A stretch of DNA of 64,000 nucleotides from an uncultured Eubacterium sp. (GCA_934322085.1 CAKRGF010000011.1:1-64000); one strand, 5' to 3'. Shown: positions 34,130-44,100, counted from the stretch's first letter. The notes: generated by a model from the letters alone, not told the origin. Numbers and translations: made by a program.

Positions 34130-34814
34130 ATACGACAAACGTGTTGTACTTTTGACGAAAGAGCGGGGGCGCATCTCCGCCTTCGCCAGAGGGGCAAGAC
34201 GCCCCAGAAGTCCGCTGTCTGCTGCAACGGAACCGTTTACCTTTGGAGAGTTTTTTATTTATAGAGGACGGGATTCTTATAGCATAGAGCAGGTTGAGGT
34301 GGGAAATTATTTCCCGGAATTAAGGCAGAATCTGGAGCATTTATATCTGGCACTTTATTTTTGCGAGGTGGCAGATTATTTTACGAGAGAAGGAATGACA
34401 GCGAAGCATGAATTGAATCTTTTGTATTTGTCGCTGCGGGCGTTATCGGTGCCTTCTCTGCCGGAAGAACTGGTGCGTTACATATATGAATTCCGAATGT
34501 TAGCGATTGCCGGAGAGGCACCGCGTATTTTTGAGTGCATCCGGTGTGGGAAAACGGAAAATCTGCACCATTTTTATGTGGGGGATGCGGGCATTGTATG
34601 CGATGATTGTCACGACGGAAAGACCGGTATTTTGTTGTCGGAAACTGCTATTTACACTTTGCAGCGGATTCTCTCTTCGCCGCTTCAAAAACTGTATACT
34701 TTTTCTGTCAGCGAGGCAGTGCTTGCCCAGTTAAAAGAAGTTGTTTCACGATATTTTAAGGTGCACACAGACCGTACATTTCACTCGCTGGATATGTTAG
34801 ATATGGGATTTTAA
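34080..34814 (+). CDS. recO: DNA repair protein RecO
   Basis: 244 residues from the GTG at 34080 (AGAGAGGGGA upstream); an ATG at 34053 would add nine unconserved residues. The N-terminal OB fold (VTGMVLSAATIGEYDKRVVL, FARGARRPRSPL) is followed by a helical domain and a zinc module with CIRC and CDDC. RecO anneals strands and loads RecA in the RecFOR pathway. Order with era and yqzL confirms the call. Confidence 0.96.
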   Translation: MKERVTGMVLSAATIGEYDKRVVLLTKERGRISAFARGARRPRSPLSAATEPFTFGEFFIYRGRDSYSIEQVEVGNYFPELRQNLEHLYLALYFCEVADYFTREGMTAKHELNLLYLSLRALSVPSLPEELVRYIYEFRMLAIAGEAPRIFECIRCGKTENLHHFYVGDAGIVCDDCHDGKTGILLSETAIYTLQRILSSPLQKLYTFSVSEAVLAQLKEVVSRYFKVHTDRTFHSLDMLDMGF

Positions 34815-34827
34815 GTCTTTATTTTTT

Positions 34828-34895
34828 ACCACTTACAAACGAAATAGAACCACTTACGGAAAATGGGTTTACAATCCATTTTCTTTTGCTATAAT
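34828..34895 (+). promoter_or_regulatory. LytTR operator and promoter for the LytTR/LiaF-like pair
   Basis: Two identical boxes ACCACTTAC (34828-34836 and 34849-34857) are 21 bp apart, the classical two-turn spacing of LytTR sites. Ten bases further lies TTTACA (34868-34873), a 16-bp spacer and TATAAT (34890-34895). This is the geometry of a LytTR-activated, autoregulated promoter for the gene at 34924. Confidence 0.75.
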
Positions 34896-34923
34896 GGCAT
34901 TACACACGAAGAGGGAGGCGATT

Positions 34924-35385
34924 ATGAAGATTACCATTGAGTTGGATGAGAATCTGCCGGATGATGAAATTCGGATTCACTGCCGCCGGATGACTGAGGA
35001 ACTGAAAAAACTTCAAGAGGCATTTGCATCCGGTCATACGGAGACAAAACGGCTGGTTCTTTATCAGGGAGATTTGGAGTGTTATGTGGATGTTTTGGAT
35101 ATTTTGTTTTGTGAAACCGAAGGAACAATAGTTCAGGTTCACACAAGAGATGAAATATATGAGACGAAACAGCGGCTCTACGAATTGGAGGAGATTCTTC
35201 CAAATCAATTTCTGCGTGTTTCCAAATCGACGATTGCAAATGTGGCGGAAATTTATTCGCTGCAAAAGAGTAATCTGTCGACAACGAGCTGTGCGGCATT
35301 TCGAAATTCCCATAAGCAGGTTTTTGTATCCAGACATTATAGCAGAGTATTAAAAGAAAAATTAGTAGAAATGAGGATGAGATGA
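34924..35385 (+). CDS. LytTR-domain transcriptional regulator without receiver
   Basis: 153 residues from ATG 34924 (GGGAGG upstream). A short N-terminal part (about 1-45) replaces the receiver domain. The LytTR domain covers about 50-150 (DVLDILFCETEGTIVQVHT, LRVSKSTIANVAEIYSLQ, VSRHYSRVLKEKL). With the overlapping membrane protein downstream it resembles LytTR regulatory systems such as HdrRM and BrsRM of streptococci, where the membrane partner inhibits the regulator. The paired boxes upstream support autoregulation. Confidence 0.88.
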   Translation: MKITIELDENLPDDEIRIHCRRMTEELKKLQEAFASGHTETKRLVLYQGDLECYVDVLDILFCETEGTIVQVHTRDEIYETKQRLYELEEILPNQFLRVSKSTIANVAEIYSLQKSNLSTTSCAAFRNSHKQVFVSRHYSRVLKEKLVEMRMR

Positions 35386-36089
35386 TGAAAAAAAATTATT
35401 TTTGGGGCGTATTTTTAATCTTGGCGGGTGCCTATCTGGTTGTGAGCCAGCTTGGATACCTTCCGGCAGTAGGCGTATTTTCACTGTTGTTTACCGTTGT
35501 ATGCATCGCCGTGATTGTGGCGAGTATCCCACATGTTCACTTTGGCGGAATTTTATTTCCACTTGCTTTTATCGCAATTATCTACGATAAACCGCTTGGA
35601 ATCACGGCAATTACGCCATGGACGGTTTTATTGGCAGCCCTTCTTTTGACGATTGGCCTGCATCTGATTTTTGGACGTTTGCGGAAAAAAATAGTCCATT
35701 GCGGACACTCTAAAAAAAGAAATGATTGGGACGAAGTGAAGGGTGAAAAACTGAATGATGACGAACTGGATATTTCGTCAACCTTTGGCAGTGTCATCCG
35801 TTACATCACATCGGAAGATTTTCGTTATGCGGAAATTGATGCCAGTTTTGCGGGGGTTAAGGTGTATTTTGACCAGGCTAGAATTCCATCCGGAAATGCA
35901 ACAATAAACATCGATTCATCGTTTGCCGGTGTCGAACTTTTCGTGCCAAAAGAATGGCAGATTGTGAACCATGTAGAGAGCAGTTTTGGTGGAATTGATG
36001 AAAAAAATAACAGAAACGGCGAAGTTACGGCAACACTCACATTAGAGGGAAGCAATAACTTTGGTGGAATTACGATTTACTATGTGTAA
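35382..36089 (+). CDS. LiaF-like membrane protein, partner of the LytTR regulator
   Basis: 235 residues. Three to four membrane helices lie in the first 100 residues. A cytosolic C-terminal half made of repeated beta units follows, with the recurring pattern SFAGV/SSFGG/NNFGG (DASFAGVKVYF, DSSFAGVELFVP, ESSFGGID, SNNFGGITIYY), as in the LiaF family that restrains cell-envelope stress signalling. It overlaps the regulator gene by 4 bp, so the two are probably a regulator and its membrane inhibitor. Confidence 0.88.
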   Translation: MMKKNYFWGVFLILAGAYLVVSQLGYLPAVGVFSLLFTVVCIAVIVASIPHVHFGGILFPLAFIAIIYDKPLGITAITPWTVLLAALLLTIGLHLIFGRLRKKIVHCGHSKKRNDWDEVKGEKLNDDELDISSTFGSVIRYITSEDFRYAEIDASFAGVKVYFDQARIPSGNATINIDSSFAGVELFVPKEWQIVNHVESSFGGIDEKNNRNGEVTATLTLEGSNNFGGITIYYV

Positions 36090-36160
36090 GCAAAGGACCG
36101 TAGTTTCGCATGAGGGACCACTTTCCAGCACCATCTCCCCATTTGAGAAAATTATTTGCA

Positions 36161-36368
36161 GGAAATATTCCATGTTGGTCTTTGAGACTTCCAGTAATTC
36201 ACTAAGAAAAGATTTGCATCGAGTGGGTTTTGAGTGCGTCAGCAGGTGGCACTGGTAGTTTCAGTGCCCCTGCTGTTACGCAACTCAACCAGGCGGGAGC
36301 CGTCCCACGAGATGCAAACTTTTCTTAATGAATTACGGAAACCTCAAAAACCACCATATAGAATATCC
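36161..36368 (+). ncRNA. Structured intergenic element, copy C
   Basis: This is the longest copy. The outer stem pairs TTTGAG...TTCC...GTAATTC...TAAGAAAAG...TTTGCATC with the matching strand on the right (GATGCAAA, TTTTCTTA, GAATTAC, GGAA, CTCAAA). The core is GA-GTGGG / CCCAC-GA, the stem TTGAGT / ACTCAA, the hairpin CAGCAGG-TGG-CACTG-GTAGTTT-CAGTG-CC-CCTGCTG, and the tetraloop GGC-GGGA-GCC. It ends 17 bp upstream of the glyQS -35 box. Outer limits are approximate. Confidence 0.62.
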
Positions 36369-36385
36369 CCTGTAAATTATTTTAC

Positions 36386-36414
36386 TTGCAAAAACATTGC
36401 TAAAATAGTACAAT
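36386..36414 (+). promoter_or_regulatory. Sigma-A promoter for glyQS
   Basis: TTGCAA (36386-36391), a 17-bp spacer and TACAAT (36409-36414) lie 34 bp before the start codon. The short leader leaves no room for a T-box. Confidence 0.65.
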
Positions 36415-36447
36415 ATTGAGAGAAAATGAAAGCAATGGAGGAAGACG

Positions 36448-37845
36448 ATGGAAAAGACAATGGACAAAATCGTTGCACTGGCTAAGAGCCGTGGATTTAT
36501 CTATCCGGGTTCTGAGATTTACGGTGGTTTAGCGAATACATGGGATTATGGAAATCTTGGTGTAGAATTAAAAAATAATGTAAAAAAAGCATGGTGGCAG
36601 AAGTTTATTCAGGAGAATAAATACAATGTTGGCGTGGACTGTGCGATTCTTATGAATCCGCAGACATGGGTGGCATCCGGACACCTTGGCGGCTTTTCCG
36701 ACCCTCTTATGGATTGTAAAGAGTGTCATGAGCGTTTCCGTGCAGACCAGTTGATTGAAGACTTTGCCGGAGACAATGACATTGAACTGGATGGTTCTGT
36801 GGATGGCTGGTCCAATGAACAGATGGAGCAGTTTATCGAAGAACATAAAATTGCATGCCCAAGTTGTGGAAAACACAATTTTACGGAAATTCGTCAGTTT
36901 AACCTGATGTTTAAAACATTCCAGGGTGTAACCGAAGATGCAAAAAATACCGTATATCTCCGTCCGGAGACTGCACAGGGTATTTTCGTAAACTTTAAAA
37001 ATGTACAGCGTACGTCGCGCAAAAAAATTCCGTTTGGTATCGGACAGATTGGTAAGTCATTCCGTAACGAGATTACGCCGGGTAACTTTACATTCCGTAC
37101 CCGTGAGTTTGAACAGATGGAACTTGAATTTTTCTGTGAGCCGGGAACAGATTTGGAGTGGTTTAACTACTGGCGTCAGTTCTGTATTGATTGGCTGCAG
37201 AGCCTTGGCATCAAAGAAGATGAGATGCGTGCACGTGACCATTCACCGGAAGAACTTTGCTTCTACAGCAAAGGAACGACAGACCTTGAGTTCTTGTTCC
37301 CATTTGGCTGGGGCGAACTTTGGGGAATCGCAGACCGTACAGATTACGATTTGACACAGCATCAGAATACTTCCGGCGAGCCGATGGAATATTTTGATGA
37401 TGAAAAACGTGAGAAATACATTCCTTATGTAATTGAGCCTTCACTGGGAGCAGACCGTGTAACACTTGCTTTCCTTTGCAGTGCTTATGATGAAGAAAAT
37501 ATTGGAACGGAAGAAAAACCGGATATTCGTACGGTTCTTCATTTCCATCCGGCACTGGCACCGGTTAAAATTGGTGTGCTGCCATTGTCAAAGAAATTAA
37601 ATGAGAATGCTGAAAAAGTATTCGAAGAACTTAGCAAGACTTACAACTGTGAATATGATGACCGTGGTAATATCGGTAAACGCTACCGCCGTCAGGACGA
37701 AATCGGTACACCATACTGTGTTACTTATGATTTTGATTCGGAAGAAGATGGTATGGTTACGGTACGTGACCGTGATACTATGGAGCAGGAGAGAGTTAAA
37801 ATTGCAGATTTGAAAGAGTATTTTGCGGATAAATTTACATTTTAG
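36448..37845 (+). CDS. glyQS: Glycyl-tRNA synthetase (single-chain type)
   Basis: 465 residues. Class II features: motif 1 near [19 protein letters not shown], motif 2 [30 protein letters not shown] and motif 3 [21 protein letters not shown] zinc-like insertion lies at about 90-140, and the anticodon-binding domain closes the protein. This is the eukaryote-like alpha2 form common in Firmicutes, rather than separate glyQ and glyS genes. AATGGAGG precedes the ATG. It is followed 8 bp later by a secreted peptidase-like gene. Confidence 0.97.
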   Translation: MEKTMDKIVALAKSRGFIYPGSEIYGGLANTWDYGNLGVELKNNVKKAWWQKFIQENKYNVGVDCAILMNPQTWVASGHLGGFSDPLMDCKECHERFRADQLIEDFAGDNDIELDGSVDGWSNEQMEQFIEEHKIACPSCGKHNFTEIRQFNLMFKTFQGVTEDAKNTVYLRPETAQGIFVNFKNVQRTSRKKIPFGIGQIGKSFRNEITPGNFTFRTREFEQMELEFFCEPGTDLEWFNYWRQFCIDWLQSLGIKEDEMRARDHSPEELCFYSKGTTDLEFLFPFGWGELWGIADRTDYDLTQHQNTSGEPMEYFDDEKREKYIPYVIEPSLGADRVTLAFLCSAYDEENIGTEEKPDIRTVLHFHPALAPVKIGVLPLSKKLNENAEKVFEELSKTYNCEYDDRGNIGKRYRRQDEIGTPYCVTYDFDSEEDGMVTVRDRDTMEQERVKIADLKEYFADKFTF

Positions 37846-37853
37846 GAGACTTT

Positions 37854-38693
37854 ATGCAGAAACGTGAAGTTACTAAGAAGCAACTGGCTGTCATCATCTT
37901 GTTAAGTATCGGGATGCTGGCAGCCGCTGCTTTATTAAACCAGTTTTTCCCAGCCGGGTCAAAGCAGACAAAAGAAACATTAAAACAGACAGCGGTTACG
38001 CCGAAGGCGACCGCTTCGCCGTCGTTGTCTCCGACAAAAAAACCGACACCGACGCCTGACCCAACCAAAAAAGTAGCAACTTTCTTTCAGGGACCAAAGG
38101 CTTATGAAGGACGCAGAGAGTGGTCTGGTAAATGGGGCAAAGAGTTTTATGATGGTGGCTCCTTTGGTGCTTTTGGATGCGGTCTTTGCTGCATGGCAAA
38201 TATTTATACGACATTTTCTGAGTATGAAAGTTCGCCGGTTGACATGTATCAGTATGCAAAAAAAGTGAGTGGCTATGGCGGTGGTGGTGCCATCGACTGG
38301 GGCTATATGAAGACTACGTTAAAAGAACTTGGTTTTACTTCAGATGTTTTTCGTAAGCCCGGCAAATACGAAGCGTTTCAGAAGTTAGTGAAAGAATCAT
38401 TGGCATGTATTGTTGTGGTGAGCAGTAACGACAGTAAATGTTATTGGAAAGATACGCCGGGACATTATGTGACATTGTTTTTATATGATGAGAAAAGTGA
38501 CAAAATTTTTCTCGGAGATTCCGGGGATTTGACGCATAACAGACAGTGGGTGCCTTTGAAAAAAGTGTATCGTTCTTTGAAAAAATCAAATCCATGGCAG
38601 ATTTTGCAGGTGACATCGTTTGATAAGTCGAAGGACAATTGGAAACATAAAGGATTTGGAGGAAATGCGATAATTCCGAAAGAATGGAAATAA
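37854..38693 (+). CDS. Membrane-anchored C39-like cysteine peptidase
   Basis: 279 residues. One membrane helix (about 12-30) is followed by a Thr/Pro/Lys linker (to about 75) and a papain-like domain. The nucleophile lies in FGAFGCGLCCMANIY, the histidine in TPGHYVTLFLYD and the acid in FLGDSGD. No signal-peptide-cleaving ABC transporter is near, so this is an extracellular C39-like fold rather than a bacteriocin exporter domain. Its substrate is unknown. The next genes encode a two-component system. Confidence 0.8.
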   Translation: MQKREVTKKQLAVIILLSIGMLAAAALLNQFFPAGSKQTKETLKQTAVTPKATASPSLSPTKKPTPTPDPTKKVATFFQGPKAYEGRREWSGKWGKEFYDGGSFGAFGCGLCCMANIYTTFSEYESSPVDMYQYAKKVSGYGGGGAIDWGYMKTTLKELGFTSDVFRKPGKYEAFQKLVKESLACIVVVSSNDSKCYWKDTPGHYVTLFLYDEKSDKIFLGDSGDLTHNRQWVPLKKVYRSLKKSNPWQILQVTSFDKSKDNWKHKGFGGNAIIPKEWK

Positions 38694-38715
38694 ATACGCA
38701 GGCAGGTGATACGCA

Positions 38716-39435
38716 GTGAATATTGCAATTTGTGATGATGACGAAGGCGTATGCTCGAAACTTGAGGGGTGGATTGAACAATATAATACAGATCATGCAA
38801 CTCGTCTGCTTGTGGATATCTATAATAGTGCCGAGACATTGCAGCAGCATTTACAGGCAGGACAGTGGTATGATATGATTTTTCTTGATATTGAATTGCC
38901 GAAGAAAAGTGGCATTGAACTCGGACAAATGATACGTAGTGCATGGAAAATGGATTTAATTTATCTAGTGTTTATTTCTGGTAAGGTCGATTATTGTCAG
39001 GATTTATTTGATGTGCATCCGTTGAATTTTCATTTAAAACCTTTGAAAAGAGAAGATGTTATCAAAGATATTGAATTGGTTCGCGAACGTATCAATGTGG
39101 GGGCGTTAGCTTTCCGTTACCGGGAACATGGTGTTTATAAAAGCGTGTGTCTGAAAGATATTGTTTATTTTGAAGGTGCAGGAAAGGGTGTAGAGATTCA
39201 CTGTAAAGATGGGAGAGTGATTTCGGCGGTAAATTCGCTGCAGCAGCTTTCCGATTGTTATGAAAAGCATGGTTTTAGCCGCTGTCATAAAAGTTTTTTG
39301 ATTAATTTGAATTATGTTTCAGAGTATTCAATGACAAAGGTTAAAATGTTTGATGGTAAAGAGATTATAATTGGAAAAAGCCGAAGAAAACAATTTAAAG
39401 ACGAATTTATCAATCATGAACTGATGGAGGATTAA
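38716..39435 (+). CDS. LytTR-family response regulator (second system)
   Basis: 239 residues. The receiver has CDDDEG near the N-terminus, phospho-acceptor D58 in IFLDIELP and K in HLKPLK. The LytTR domain covers about 130-235 (KDIVYFEGAGKGVEIHCKDG, GFSRCHKSFLINLNYV). One base separates its stop from the kinase gene. Its probable binding site is the pair of CCGTTCAC boxes just after the kinase gene, an AgrA-like sequence. Confidence 0.92.
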   Translation: MNIAICDDDEGVCSKLEGWIEQYNTDHATRLLVDIYNSAETLQQHLQAGQWYDMIFLDIELPKKSGIELGQMIRSAWKMDLIYLVFISGKVDYCQDLFDVHPLNFHLKPLKREDVIKDIELVRERINVGALAFRYREHGVYKSVCLKDIVYFEGAGKGVEIHCKDGRVISAVNSLQQLSDCYEKHGFSRCHKSFLINLNYVSEYSMTKVKMFDGKEIIIGKSRRKQFKDEFINHELMED

Positions 39436-39436
39436 G

Positions 39437-40708
39437 ATGCTTTTTACTACGTTTTTTATTATTGCCAGTATATTTCAATCGTATGAAATGTGGCTGTTAT
39501 ACCGCTGCTTTTTTGGAAAAAGCAGAAGAGGAATTGGAAGCGAGTTTTTAGCATTCTTTTTATTTTTTGCCGTTACAACTACACTGTATCTTTTCCTTGG
39601 TATTCCGATTGTTACTGCAATTGCTTCCTACGGGACACTTGTACTGGCTGCTTTATTTGTATATGAGAGTGGATGGAAAAATGGGCTTTTATATTCGGTG
39701 TTTGCCTTTGTTAGTATGACATTGGCAGAGTGTATTGTGGGGCTGGCAACCGGCTTTATTGACTTGAATATATTCCAGTCAGGAGAGTACTATAATGTTT
39801 GGGGTATGGTTGCACTGCCGGTAGTGCAGTATCTTGTTGTCATTTTAATACGAAATTTTAGAAATCTGCGAAAGGGAAGAGAAATTCCTATTCTTTACTG
39901 GACAGTTACCATTGTGCTTCCGATTTTTTCCTTGTATCTGGATTTAATAATCTGCCAGCAGAACTTTTATTGGCTGAATATGCTTGGATGTACAGTTCTT
40001 TTGTTTATTATGAATGTATTGGTGTTTTATTTGTGTGATGTTCAGATTGAAAACATGCGGGTGCGGTTTGAAAAAGAAAAATTAGAACAGTTGAATGTAT
40101 ATCAGAATCGTCAGCTTGAGTTAATGCACCAAATGGATGAGGAACTTAGAATTCAGCGTCACGATTTTAAAAAACATATTTCTATGCTGGCGTTTATGAA
40201 TAGCCAGGGTGAAAAAGAAAAATTGACGGAGTATTTGAATGAAATGCAGGAAGGAGAACTTTTTGAAACAAAATTTGAGAAAACGGGTAATTTTGTAATC
40301 GACAGTGTTCTAAGTTATAAAACACAGGAGGCGAATCGTCTTGGTATAGAATCAAAGATGGATGTTAAGGTGCCAAAAGATTTGAATATATCAGCTTATG
40401 TTCTGACGGGGATTCTTACGAATTTATTAGACAATGCGATAGAAGCATGCTGCAAAGCGAAACAAAAACATATAAAAGTTGTCATTAAGTATACGAAGAA
40501 GATGTTAATTATTCGTATTTCTAATACTTACGATGGAAAAGAAAAATTTAATTCTGTAACAGAAATTAAAACATCAAAGAGTGATAAGGAACTTCATGGC
40601 TATGGAATTAAAAGTATTCGGCATATGGTGGAAAGTGTGGAAGGCGATTTTACAATACAAACGAAAGATAAATGGTTTGTGGCTGATGTGGTAATTCCGC
40701 TAATGTAG
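39437..40708 (+). CDS. GHKL sensor histidine kinase (AgrC-like)
   Basis: 423 residues. About six membrane helices fill residues 1-200. The phospho-acceptor helix has QRHDFKKHISM (H242), and the ATPase domain has LTNLLDNAIEACC and HGYGIKSIRHMV. It has the same architecture as AgrC, but there is no agrB nearby, so the ligand may be a peptide made elsewhere or not a cyclic peptide at all. Confidence 0.9.
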   Translation: MLFTTFFIIASIFQSYEMWLLYRCFFGKSRRGIGSEFLAFFLFFAVTTTLYLFLGIPIVTAIASYGTLVLAALFVYESGWKNGLLYSVFAFVSMTLAECIVGLATGFIDLNIFQSGEYYNVWGMVALPVVQYLVVILIRNFRNLRKGREIPILYWTVTIVLPIFSLYLDLIICQQNFYWLNMLGCTVLLFIMNVLVFYLCDVQIENMRVRFEKEKLEQLNVYQNRQLELMHQMDEELRIQRHDFKKHISMLAFMNSQGEKEKLTEYLNEMQEGELFETKFEKTGNFVIDSVLSYKTQEANRLGIESKMDVKVPKDLNISAYVLTGILTNLLDNAIEACCKAKQKHIKVVIKYTKKMLIIRISNTYDGKEKFNSVTEIKTSKSDKELHGYGIKSIRHMVESVEGDFTIQTKDKWFVADVVIPLM

Positions 40709-40741
40709 ATGCCAAATAAGCTGATATTATGAAAAAAATAC

Positions 40742-40808
40742 CCGTTCACTCCCAAAATCTTTCCGTTCACGACTTTTATGATTCATTACGCTTAGAATGT
40801 GCTATCAT
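40742..40808 (+). promoter_or_regulatory. LytTR operator and activated promoter of an orphan transcript
   Basis: CCGTTCAC occurs twice (40742-40749 and 40763-40770) exactly 21 bp apart, matching AgrA-type sites. Nine bases downstream is a poor -35 (GATTCA, 40780-40785), a 17-bp spacer and TATCAT (40803-40808). Weak -35 boxes next to such repeats are typical of activator-dependent promoters. The transcript would run to the terminator at 41107. Confidence 0.72.
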
Positions 40809-40928
40809 GATAGAGGGAGTTGAAAAATTGGAAAGGAGGATAGCAATTCGGTTTTAAATATCAAAAATGAGCGAATAAACAGGGTCCTTGATTTCTCAGA
40901 AGAGCAATCGGAAAATGCGTTCTGTTAT

Positions 40929-41042
40929 ATGATGGTTTTGCAAACTATATGCAGTATCGGTGGCGAGAGAAAGTGTTTCAAAGGAACTTGTGTAGATAGA
41001 GTTACGACAGAAAAGACTGAACGGAAGAGTGCTATTACATAA
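40929..41042 (+). CDS. Possible short Cys-containing peptide in the LytTR-driven transcript
   Basis: From ATG 40929 a 37-residue frame (MMVLQTICSIGGERKCFKG and on) has three cysteines. The frame is open back to 40824 and crosses a strong GGAGG at 40835-40839, but no ATG, GTG or TTG lies at a proper distance from it. Either the start is unusual, the frame is shifted, or the transcript is a regulatory RNA. Included because the promoter is convincing, not because the peptide is. Confidence 0.25.
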   Translation: MMVLQTICSIGGERKCFKGTCVDRVTTEKTERKSAIT

Positions 41043-41064
41043 TAAGTTCTGTATATAAGAAAAA

Positions 41065-41107
41065 GAAGCTCAATTCGTCTTGAGAGACGAATTGAACTTC
41101 TTTTTTT
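41065..41107. terminator. Terminator of the LytTR-driven transcript
   Basis: A 16-bp stem with one mismatch (GAAGCTCAATTCGTCT with AGACGAATTGAACTTC) is followed by TTTTTTT. The A-run on the left lets it also serve the convergent carB gene. Confidence 0.85.
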
Positions 41108-41129
41108 CTTGTTGTAGAAACTGAAAAAA

Positions 41130-44100
41130 CTATTTATCAGAAATCTCACTATGAATCTGCTGCAAGGATTTTACCTCACCATTGCCATGTTTCTGAACAT
41201 ATAGGATTCCTTTAATACTTGCTTTGGCAGCAGCGATGGTTGTCATATAAGGAATTTTTGCCTTAATTGCTGCTTTGCGCAGGTAACTGTCATCGTGTAC
41301 GCTGTCTTTGCCAACCGGTGAGTTGATGATTAAATCGATATCGCCGTTTGTAATTAAATCCAGTACATTTGGACGACCCTCATACAATTTCAATACTTTC
41401 TCTGCCTCGATGCCGGCATCGGTAATGATTTCGTGTGTCTTGCCGGTTGCCAGAATTTTAAAGCCTGCCTCGGCAAATAATTTAGCAACTTCAACTACTT
41501 CTGGTTTATCTTTGCGGTTTACGGAAATTAATACGGTTCCCTTCAAAGGAAGTTTTGTCTGTGTTGCTTCCTGTGCTTTGTAAAATGCCTCGCCATAGTA
41601 GGTGGAAAGACCAAGTACCTCGCCGGTAGAGCGCATTTCCGGTCCGAGCAGAGGGTCAACCTCTGGGAACATGTTGAATGGGAATACGGCTTCTTTGACA
41701 CCGAAATATGGAATGTTCTGTTCCTTCAAAGAGGATACCGGTGATGGGCGGCCTGTAAGTTCCGAAGTAATAATATCGGTAGCCAAAGGCACCATGCGGA
41801 TGTTGCATACTTTGGAAACAAGCGGTACCGTACGGGAAGCTCTTGGATTTGCTTCCAGAACGTAAACCGTTCCATTTTCAATGGCATACTGCATATTCAT
41901 GAGACCTTTAACATGCATCTCTTCCGCAATCTTTTTCGTGTATTCTTTGATTGTTGCGACATTTTCCTGGGAAATATGAACCGAAGGAATAATGCAGGCA
42001 GAGTCTCCGGAGTGTACACCGGCAAGCTCGATATGCTCCATAACAGCAGGAACGAAAGCGTGTGTTCCATCGCTGATGGCATCTGCTTCACATTCCAATG
42101 CGTGATTTAAGAAACGGTCAATCAAAATCGGACGGTCCGGTGTAACGCCTACGGCTGCTTTCATGTAGTCGGTAAGACTTTCGTCATCATATACGACTTC
42201 CATGCCGCGTCCGCCAAGTACATAAGAAGGACGAACCATAACCGGATAACCGATTTTTTTCGCAATTTCCAGCGCTTCATCAACGGTTGTTGCCATGCCT
42301 GCTTCCGGCATTGGAATTCCTAATTTGTCCATCATTGCACGGAACAAATCGCGGTCTTCCGCCAAGTCGATAACGGATGGAGAAGTACCGAGAATTTTGA
42401 CTCCGTTTTTCTCTAATTCGGCTGCCAAATTAAGTGGTGTCTGTCCACCAAACTGAGCAATTACGCCGAGTGGTTTTTCTTTTTTGTAAATACTTAAAAC
42501 ATCTTCCAATGTTAAAGGCTCAAAGTACAATTTGTCGGATGTATCGTAGTCGGTGGAAACCGTCTCCGGATTACAGTTTACGATAATTGTCTCGAAACCG
42601 AGTTTTTTCAAAGCAAGTGCTGCGTGAACACAACAGTAGTCAAATTCGATACCCTGACCGATTCGGTTTGGACCACCACCGAGAATCATGATTTTATTCT
42701 TTTCTTCGCTGACTGGATTTTTGTCATCAGCATTGTAAGTTGAATAATAATAAGCGCTGTCTTTGGTTCCGCTTACGTGAACACCTTCCCAAGCTTCCTC
42801 AATGCCAAGCTCGATTCTCTTATTGCGGATGTCATCTTCCGGAATCGCAAGAATCTGGCTTAAGTATTTATCCGAGAAGCCATTTTTCTTAGCGGAAATA
42901 AGCTGCTCATCGGATGGAAGAGAACCTTTAGATTTTGCGAGGGCTTCTTCTTCCTCGACAAGTTCTTTCATCTGTTCAACAAAGTAGTGTTTTACTTTTG
43001 TAATATCAAAGATTTCGTCTACGGTAGCACCTTTTCTAAGTGCCTCATACATAATGAAATGGCGGTCACTTGAAGGAGTAGCTAACATACGAAGCAGTTC
43101 TTCTTTTGATTTTTCATTATAATCTTTGGCAAAACCTAAACCATAGCGGCCGGTCTCTAAGCTTCGGATTGCTTTCTGGAAAGCCTCTTTATAAGTTTTT
43201 CCAATGCTCATTACTTCGCCGACGGCACGCATCTGAGTTCCTAATTTATCTTCTACACCTTTGAATTTTTCAAAAGCCCAGCGCGCAAATTTAATTACGA
43301 TATAGTCACCGTCCGGTTTGTATTTATCTAAGGTTCCGTATTTTCCACATTCGATGTCTTTCAAAGTAAGACCGGCAGCAAGCATAGCGGAAACTAAAGC
43401 GATTGGGAAACCGGTAGCTTTGGATGCCAGTGCAGAAGAACGGGAAGTTCTTGGGTTGATTTCGATAACAACGATTCGGTCGGAAACCGGGTCATGGGCA
43501 AACTGTACATTAGTGCCGCCGATTACCTTGACGGAATCAACAATTCGGTATGCCTGTTCCTGAAGACGTTTCTGCACTTCTTCGGAAATGGTAAGCATCG
43601 GTGCGGAACAGAAAGAATCACCGGTATGCGTTCCCATTGGGTCAATGTTTTCGATGAAGCAGACGGTAATCATATTGCCATCGGCGTCACGTACAATTTC
43701 AAGCTCTAATTCTTCCCAGCCAAGAATGGATTCCTCAACAAGAACCTGTCCAACTAAACTTGCCTGAAGTCCACGGGCACAAACGGTTTTTAATTCTTCT
43801 TTATTATAGACAAGACCGCCGCCGGCGCCGCCCATTGTGTAGGCAGGGCGTAAAACAACCGGATATCCTAATTCATCCGCAATGGCTAACGCTTCGTCTA
43901 CGCTGTAAGATACCTGGCTTCTTGCCATTTCAACGCCAATGGCATCCATGGATTTCTTGAATTCGATACGGTCTTCTCCACGTTCAATGGCATCGACCTG
44001 CACACCAATTACCTGTACGCCGTATTTGTCAAGAATTCCCTCGCTTGCCAATTCGGCACAAAGGTTTAAGCCGGACTGACCGCCGAGGTTTGGTAAAACG

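Noticed and set aside
36090..36447. T-box riboswitch before glyQS
   Set aside because: The promoter lies only 34 bp before the start codon and no T-box sequence or antiterminator was seen; the structure upstream is element C.
37854..38693. Bacteriocin-processing C39 peptidase
   Set aside because: It is a single-pass protein with an external papain-like domain, without an ABC transporter or leader peptides nearby.
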